64,000 bases of DNA from Eudorina sp. 2006-703-Eu-15. Taxonomy: Eukaryota; Chlorophyta; Chlorophyceae; Chlamydomonadales; Volvocaceae. Of the stretch, positions 58,940-64,000 are shown piece after piece. The notes below the pieces were generated by a model. It was given only the letters and a program-made list of their open reading frames with translations, ran no database searches and was not told the DNA's origin. The stretch is taken from NCBI GenBank assembly GCA_003117195.1, contig BDSI01000026.1, positions 1,048,397 to 1,112,396 of the forward strand, in the 5' to 3' direction. Position 1 is the stretch's first letter; each line of letters starts with the position of its first letter. Position numbers and translations under genes: made by a program.

Positions 58940-61827
58940 GCTAGCTCGTCCTGCTTGAGTGGATCCGGATTCAGATCCTATCGCCGGATGGTCGCCCTCC
59001 ACTGCATCCGTTTGCTGCTTGGATCCGGGTGATCCAGATCCGATACGGGTCGTCGCTCGGGTCCGATGGACAGGACCGGGCCGGTCGAGGCGAGGCGAGG
59101 CGGCAACGCCCGGCGGCAGTGGTTTGTCAGCCGCAGCAGCAGATGCGGCAGGGCGTGGAGCACTGCGCTACAGGAGCCGTGCAGCGACAGGATCAGCCGG
59201 CACACCCGTGGCCATGTGCGGTGGCTGTTGGGAGTCGGGGAGCTGGGGGTAGCTGCTGAAGGAGGAGGGCGGAGGCCGGAGAGGGGGGGCCCTTTCCCCC
59301 ATCCCAACGCGGGATGAAGCTGTGGGTGGGCGGGAAAGGAGGGGGACCCCGTGCCGTGACGTGACGGCGCACCTCTACTTGCCGTGATGGCGCACTCTGA
59401 GGCTCTGACAGGTTGCCGTGCACGAGATGGGAGGAGGGGGCTGCGGCAGGCAGAGATTTCCGCAACCCTCGGAAGTCCGCCACGCACCGCAGCAGACGGC
59501 CTAACCACCGCGCAGGCCAGGGGGTTTGGGGATTCGAACTGAGGCAGGCGGGCTCCTCGGAACCAGCGCTGGAACCTGGGAACATCTTTGGAGGGTTCCT
59601 TAGGATGCCGTACACGTGTCCGTACATATCGGGGCCGGGGGTCCGCGCAGGGAGTGGGGCGGTGAGCAGCAGCGCTGCCCCCCGGAGGGGGGACGGGCGG
59701 GCGGATGCGCGCTGGGGCGCCGCTGTGGGGTGGCGGGGTGCGCGCCTTCCCCGGGGGGCACCTCGACTCGGCGATCGGCCTGACTCGACTGGACATTCGG
59801 GGAGATGGGGCACATGCAGACAGACAGACAGACATGCGGGCGTTGCGGCCTCCCCCTCCCCTTTTGGCGCCTGCCGCTGCGGGCTGGTGGTGGGTGTGGG
59901 GCACGGGGTTACAGGACATTGGTAGAGGACATCTTCGGGGGTGGCTCGGGTGGAGGTGCTGGGTGGGGCAGCACAACGAGGCACGAGCACCTCACTTTCT
60001 CGTTCGCGCGCCACAGAGCAGGCGGCCCCCTCTTGCCTTCCCTGACCCCGTTGCGATTAGCGACAGCGACAGCCGGCGATCCTTGACACCCTCGGAAACG
60101 TGGTCCGTTCCGGGGTTTATATTTTTCTTTTTTTCAACCCTCGGAAACACACTACATACCGCAAGCGAAACAGCGAGCAGGGGCGGAGGGTGGACGGGAA
60201 CCTTGTACGGTAAGACGACACTGGCTGGGGCAAGCTCGTGGATGCGGCCGTGATGGGTCATGCTGGGCAACGGTGTGACTGGGCACTGGTGATCGCGTGT
60301 GTGTGGGAGTGTTTAGAATTGCAACCCGCCCGCCCGCCCGATCCCAGGTGTGTGAGTGTGTGTATGTGTATAAGATAACTGAGCCGCGATAATCGAAGTC
60401 CAGCGTATGTGTGTGTGTGTGGGGGGGGTGTGATCCACGCGGACACCCGGCTGTGTGTTTGGGCAGGGGGGGTGTTGATCCCTGGGGGACGCATCCGGGC
60501 TTCCGGGGGCCCATCCCACGTCCACATCGGTGATCAGATGCGGGTATTCACTGCCTTGATCGACGCGAGGGCAAGTGTCCCCAAAGCACGGCAGGGCGAG
60601 GCACTGGCACTGCACGGCGGGGCGAGGCACTGGCACTGCACGGCAGGGCGAGGCACTGGCACTGCACGGCGGGGCGGCGCACCCCCGAGGTCTCCGGCGT
60701 TCCGGGTGAGCCAACCAACCAACTGTGCCGCGACACCTGCTACACCGTTTGTCTGCCGCAGTGGGCGGGGTGGGGTTGTTGTCGGGGCCCCGGGGAGGAA
60801 ACTCATATCGTCCAGGTGGGGGAGGGGAGGAGGTGATGTGCGGATGTGTGCCCGGGACTCCCCTGGGACGACCCGGGATGAGGGGGGGGGCGGGTGTCGG
60901 GGGTATTATTCGGTGGCAGGCAGGCAGACAGGGAGGCTTGTGGAGTTGTGGTAGCCGCTTAAGTGGGGATGCAGTCTTCGGTGGGAGGCAATGTGACGGG
61001 CAGGGAGGCAGGCAGGCAGGTAGGTGGTTAGGTGTCTGTCGAACACGCTGTAACGGGCTTGTTGCGGGTTCTGTAGGGCGACGACGCGGTGCTTCTTTGC
61101 GGTGCGGTGTGCGCTGAGGGCGGTTAACCCGGTGCGGAGGGGGCTGCTCCGAGCGCTTAGACGTCACACGCCGTTTAACGACGACATGAAACCCGTGAAA
61201 CCCGCGGACAGGGGCCCACAGGCCCTCGAACCGGCCGGTCCTCACACACACATCCCGACGGCCGTGTTTCTTTTCTAAACACATCCCGACAGGACACACA
61301 GCCCGTCAGAACCCCCAGCCCCCAGCCCGTCAGAACCCCCAGCCCCCAGCGCCCTCCACGAGCAAGCCGCGGCCAGCCCCACGGTAAGATGCTCTTGCTG
61401 CTTTCATATCGCAGCAGCCCGGGCTCCCCTTTTGTCGTTAAAGACAGCGAAAGAGCAACAAACCGATAACCGCCGATGTTGGCATTGACGAAGACGGCGA
61501 GGCGAGCCCGCCCTTTCCCCCCTTTCCCGGCCGCTCCCGGAGGCCGTACACCCAGCCCCAGCCAGCTGAGGCCTGAGGCAGCCGGTCACCTAGCGGGTGA
61601 CCCCCACCGAGAGGCCGCCACCAACACCTCGGCCGCCAACACAACGGCCGCCAACACAACGGCCACAACCACGGCCGCCACTGCAGCTGCAACCGCTATC
61701 CCTATCAACGTCCCCTCCTCGCAGCTGTCCACTCGGTACCCATGCGCGCCGGGAGGACGGAGGAGGCTGTGCAGAGTAGCGACCTTGAACTGCATTGACG
61801 ACGACGCGGTGACGCGCCCCGCCACCC
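58940..61827. other. Convergent intergenic region between GT77 and UTP23
   Basis: No supportable gene. It includes 3' untranslated sequence of both neighbours, copies of GT-rich-flanked motifs (60311-60332 and 60366-60390), a 26-base tandem repeat and a CAGG/CAGA tract (about 60915-61020). Confidence 0.55.
60592..60677. repeat. 26-base tandem repeat
   Basis: Three copies of GCGAGGCACTGGCACTGCAC followed by GGCGGG or GGCAGG. Part of the unit (GCACTGGCACTGC) is itself an internal repeat. Confidence 0.85.
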
Positions 61828-63491
61828 TTACTTATCGCCGCCGGCAGCCGCCGCCGCCGCCGCCTTTCCCATGGGCCGCTTCCGCCGCCGCTTCGCCGCC
61901 GCCAGCGCAGCTGACTGCCCCTCCTCCGCTGCCTGTCTCTTTTGCTGCTGCTGCTGCGCATTGGGCTGCGGCGGCAGCTGAGCGGTGGGCTTCTGGGCGG
62001 GGGCCTTCTTGATCTTCCTCTTGACGGCCAGCGGGTTAGGACCCTGGCGGCCCCGGGGCGGAGGTAAACAGCCCAGCGATGGGGTGCGGTGGGGTTGGGG
62101 TTGGGTGGGTAGAGGAAATTGGTAGACATTTGGGGTGGCGTGGGGTGGGATGGGGATCGAGGGAACGACTCGGTTGAGAACAGACAGGGCAGTGAAGCGG
62201 GCACCCTGAGACGGATCCTAGAGGCGAATCCGAGGTTAACATTTGATCATGGATCCCGATGGGCACATTTTTGAGAAAAGTACGGAGGGTGGAATCATGG
62301 GAGGGAGGGAAGCGCACTTGGTTTGACAGACATGGCGTCACCTGCCGCCCCGCCCCGCCCCGGCCCCCACGTCACCGCCGTACCGCACCTTGGCCTTGTT
62401 CCTCCGGAACCGCGCGCTGGTGGTGGGCGCCGGCACCGCACCCCCGCTGCCGCCCGACCCCGCCGCCAGCAGCGCCTTCTGCCGCTTCTGCTGCTGCTGC
62501 GCCGCCTCCCTCCGCAGCTCCGCCAGCTGCTCCTCCCGCAGCAGCGGCTCGGCGGCCCTCTCGTGCTTGGCCAGGGACCGAGTGGCGGCCTCCGCCTGGC
62601 GTGTGTGGGGGTGGGGCAGGACAGGACAGGACAGGACAGGACAGGGCTTAAGTACTAATGTGAAACAGACTCAGAAACGGACGAGGAGGCGTGGAGTTGG
62701 GGTGGGAAGTTGGGGAGTGAAAACATCTGAAGGCGGGGGAGAGGCAGGTTATTGAGGCAAGTGGGAGCAGCGACGCGACCCAGATGAACGGGCCCAGATG
62801 GTTGACTGCGAGGGGGCCGACTGCCAGGGCGGAGGCCCCTCGTGTGCGCTTGATGGCAGGACTGAGCCGCGGGGACGGTACACACCCCTGCGAGCACGCC
62901 CGCGCCGCCGCCCCTTGCGCGCGTCCCCTGTCTCGCGGCCCGCTTTCCCGGCCCGCTTTCCCCTGTCCTCCATTCCGAGAGCTGACCCACCTCCTTGGCC
63001 TTCTGCTTGGTCACCTCAGAGGGCGTCTCCAGATGTATGCCGTTCACCGTGGCGAAGACCAGCGGGCAGCCGGGGATCTGCAGGCACCGTACACCGTACA
63101 TCGTATACCGTACACTGCCAACCGGGCGTCACGATGCCCGCGGCACGTGCCCGTCGACACCACCCCATCACAGGCGGGCAGAAGCTGGGGGAAGCTGCTG
63201 CGGCTGTTGTCTGGTTGTCCGGATGGATTGTGTTCAAGTCGTACTCCATCAGTCGTACTCCATACCAGTCCTCGAGTTGGTTTAGTACTTGCGGAGCAGC
63301 AGCGCAGCCGACCAAAACCCCGACTAAAACGCTCCCGACCAGCACACCGTTTCTCCTCCCCCTCTTGTTCTCCTTCACTTTCCGCTAACCCCAACCCCGC
63401 ACCCGCCCCGTCCCCCTCCCCACCTTCCCAAGCTCCCTCCGCAGCGCCACATCCTGGGTGGCCACGAACCAGTGCTGCTCGTTGGACCGAC
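61828..63491 (-). CDS. UTP23: rRNA-processing protein UTP23, 5' part outside window
   Basis: Nucleolar SSU-processome factor with a PIN-like fold, required for early 18S rRNA cleavages. Exons in transcript order: 63491-63424 (GRSNEQHWFVATQDVALRRE; enters in phase 1, so earlier exons exist), 63077-62991 (IPGCPLVFATVNGIHLETPS), 62595-62389 (Ala/Glu/Gln-rich helix ending FRRNKAK), 62043-61828 (GPNPLAVKRKIKKAPAQ, Gln-rich, basic, ending GGDK). The FVATQD and PGCPLVF motifs and the GPNPL-plus-basic tail are family hallmarks. The first roughly 130 residues, with the remaining PIN fold and zinc-binding residues, should lie to the right; I could not identify them with confidence between 63492 and the window end. 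All joins are in phase; introns are GT-AG. Confidence 0.9.
62109..62130 (-). repeat. Copy of the intron 3'-end motif, UTP23 last intron
   Basis: In transcript sense ATGTCTACCAATTTCCTCTA followed by a pyrimidine tract that runs to the acceptor of the last UTP23 exon at 62044. Nearly identical to the copies in the RECQ4-like gene. Confidence 0.75.
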
Positions 63492-63495
63492 CTGC

Positions 63496-63597
63496 AGGGC
63501 GGGGCGGGACAGGGCAGGTCGGGGCAGGGCGGGGTAGGTCGGGGCAGGTCGGGGCAGGTCGGGGTAGGTCGGGGCAGGGCGGGGTAGGTCGGGGCTA
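63496..63597. repeat. 10-base tandem repeat upstream of a UTP23 exon
   Basis: About ten copies of GGGGCAGGTC, GGGGTAGGTC or GGGGCAGGGC. In transcript sense this is a pyrimidine-rich CCTACCCCGACC tract leading into the exon at 63491. Confidence 0.85.
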
Positions 63598-64000
63598 GAG
63601 CTCCCAAGGAACATTGGGCACCTGCTTTCCCCTTCCCCTGCCTCCCTTCCCCCTGCCTCCCTTCCCCTTCCCTTGCCTCCCTTCCCCTTCCCTTGCCTCC
63701 TTTTCCCCTGCCTCCCTTGCCTCCCTTCCGCCTGCCTCCCTTCCGCCTGCCTCCTGTTCGATCCGGGCTTGCCTTTCGTTTCAACCTCCTACCTCCTAAG
63801 TCCTACCTCTTGCCATCCAACCAGCACGGTCGCGCGTTCTCCGGCGCCACCACCACCGCACCCGTCGGCACCGCAGTCGTAAAAGCTGTTGCGCGGCCAC
63901 AGTCCCACAGACCTCAAATAATGTTCTCTAACTGACCATGTGTGATGCCATACACGTACCCGAAGGATTCCCGTGATCCCTTCCTGAAGTACCAAGCCGC
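63598..64000. other. UTP23 intron or upstream sequence to window end
   Basis: A polypyrimidine block of CCTTCCC/TGCCTCC repeats (about 63620-63755) and then unremarkable sequence. A further UTP23 exon may begin at the window edge, but I cannot support one. Confidence 0.4.

Noticed and set aside
59193..60014. 273-codon minus-strand open frame
   Set aside because: No motif, no splice-consistent extension, and it overlaps repeats and other equally long frames. Treated as intergenic.
63955..64000. Possible N-terminal UTP23 exon at the window edge (minus strand, WYFRKGSRESF)
   Set aside because: Weak likeness to the family's start, truncated by the window, and no start codon or full exon visible.

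Overview
The window is nuclear DNA of a volvocine green alga (Volvox, Gonium, Eudorina or a close relative). The evidence is GC-rich genes broken by many short GT-AG introns, TGTAA used as the polyadenylation signal, Ala/Gly/Pro/Gln-rich low-complexity coding sequence, and two tandem pherophorins, the hydroxyproline-rich extracellular matrix glycoproteins of this lineage. I rebuilt exons by hand from splice signals, reading phase and protein family signatures. Exon lists are therefore models; phases were checked across every junction given.

Layout, left to right. (1) 1.7-2.4 kb, minus: ribosomal protein S14 (uS11), whose last exon cannot be found. (2) 2.8-11.5 kb, plus: a 1755-residue protein with a helical, possibly myristoylated N-terminus, a long Pro/Ala-rich linker and C-terminal Sel1-like repeats; it shares a 417-base divergent promoter region with S14. 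(3) 11.5-15.7 kb: repeat-rich intergenic DNA with one weak candidate exon. (4) 15.7-19.4 kb and 22.7-27.4 kb, plus: two pherophorins. The second is intact; the first has a one-base frame break in a C-tract and lacks the C-terminal pherophorin module. (5) 29.6-43.5 kb, minus: a 21-exon RECQ4-type DNA helicase with an Sld2-like N-terminus. (6) 43.86-46.11 kb: a near-perfect Tc1/mariner transposon (DD34E) with 164-base terminal inverted repeats, TA flanks, a spliced intact transposase and a small antisense zinc-finger-like ORF; it sits about 310 bases upstream of the helicase start codon. (7) 47.9-48.8 kb, plus: a small HMG-box protein. (8) 50.8-53.9 kb, minus: a Gln/Met-rich gene only partly resolved. 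(9) 54.2-58.9 kb, plus: a type II membrane glycosyltransferase of the GT77 / nucleotide-diphospho-sugar transferase family, the family that arabinosylates hydroxyproline-rich proteins. (10) 61.8-63.5 kb, minus: the rRNA-processing factor UTP23, with its 5' end outside the window.

Functional links: pherophorins and a GT77 enzyme lie within 30 kb and plausibly stand in a substrate/enzyme relation in the extracellular matrix. S14 and UTP23 belong to small-subunit ribosome biogenesis. RECQ4 and the HMG protein act on chromatin and replication. These look like ordinary neighbours, not an operon-like cluster.

The most interesting unlisted structure is a short sequence family that recurs at the 3' ends of introns in three different genes (RECQ4, UTP23, GT77), usually directly upstream of the polypyrimidine tract and AG. 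It resembles what mobile or introner-like intron gain would leave. A second GT-rich-flanked short repeat family, the recent Tc1/mariner insertion, and the Sel1 protein's N-terminal bundle are the next best leads.
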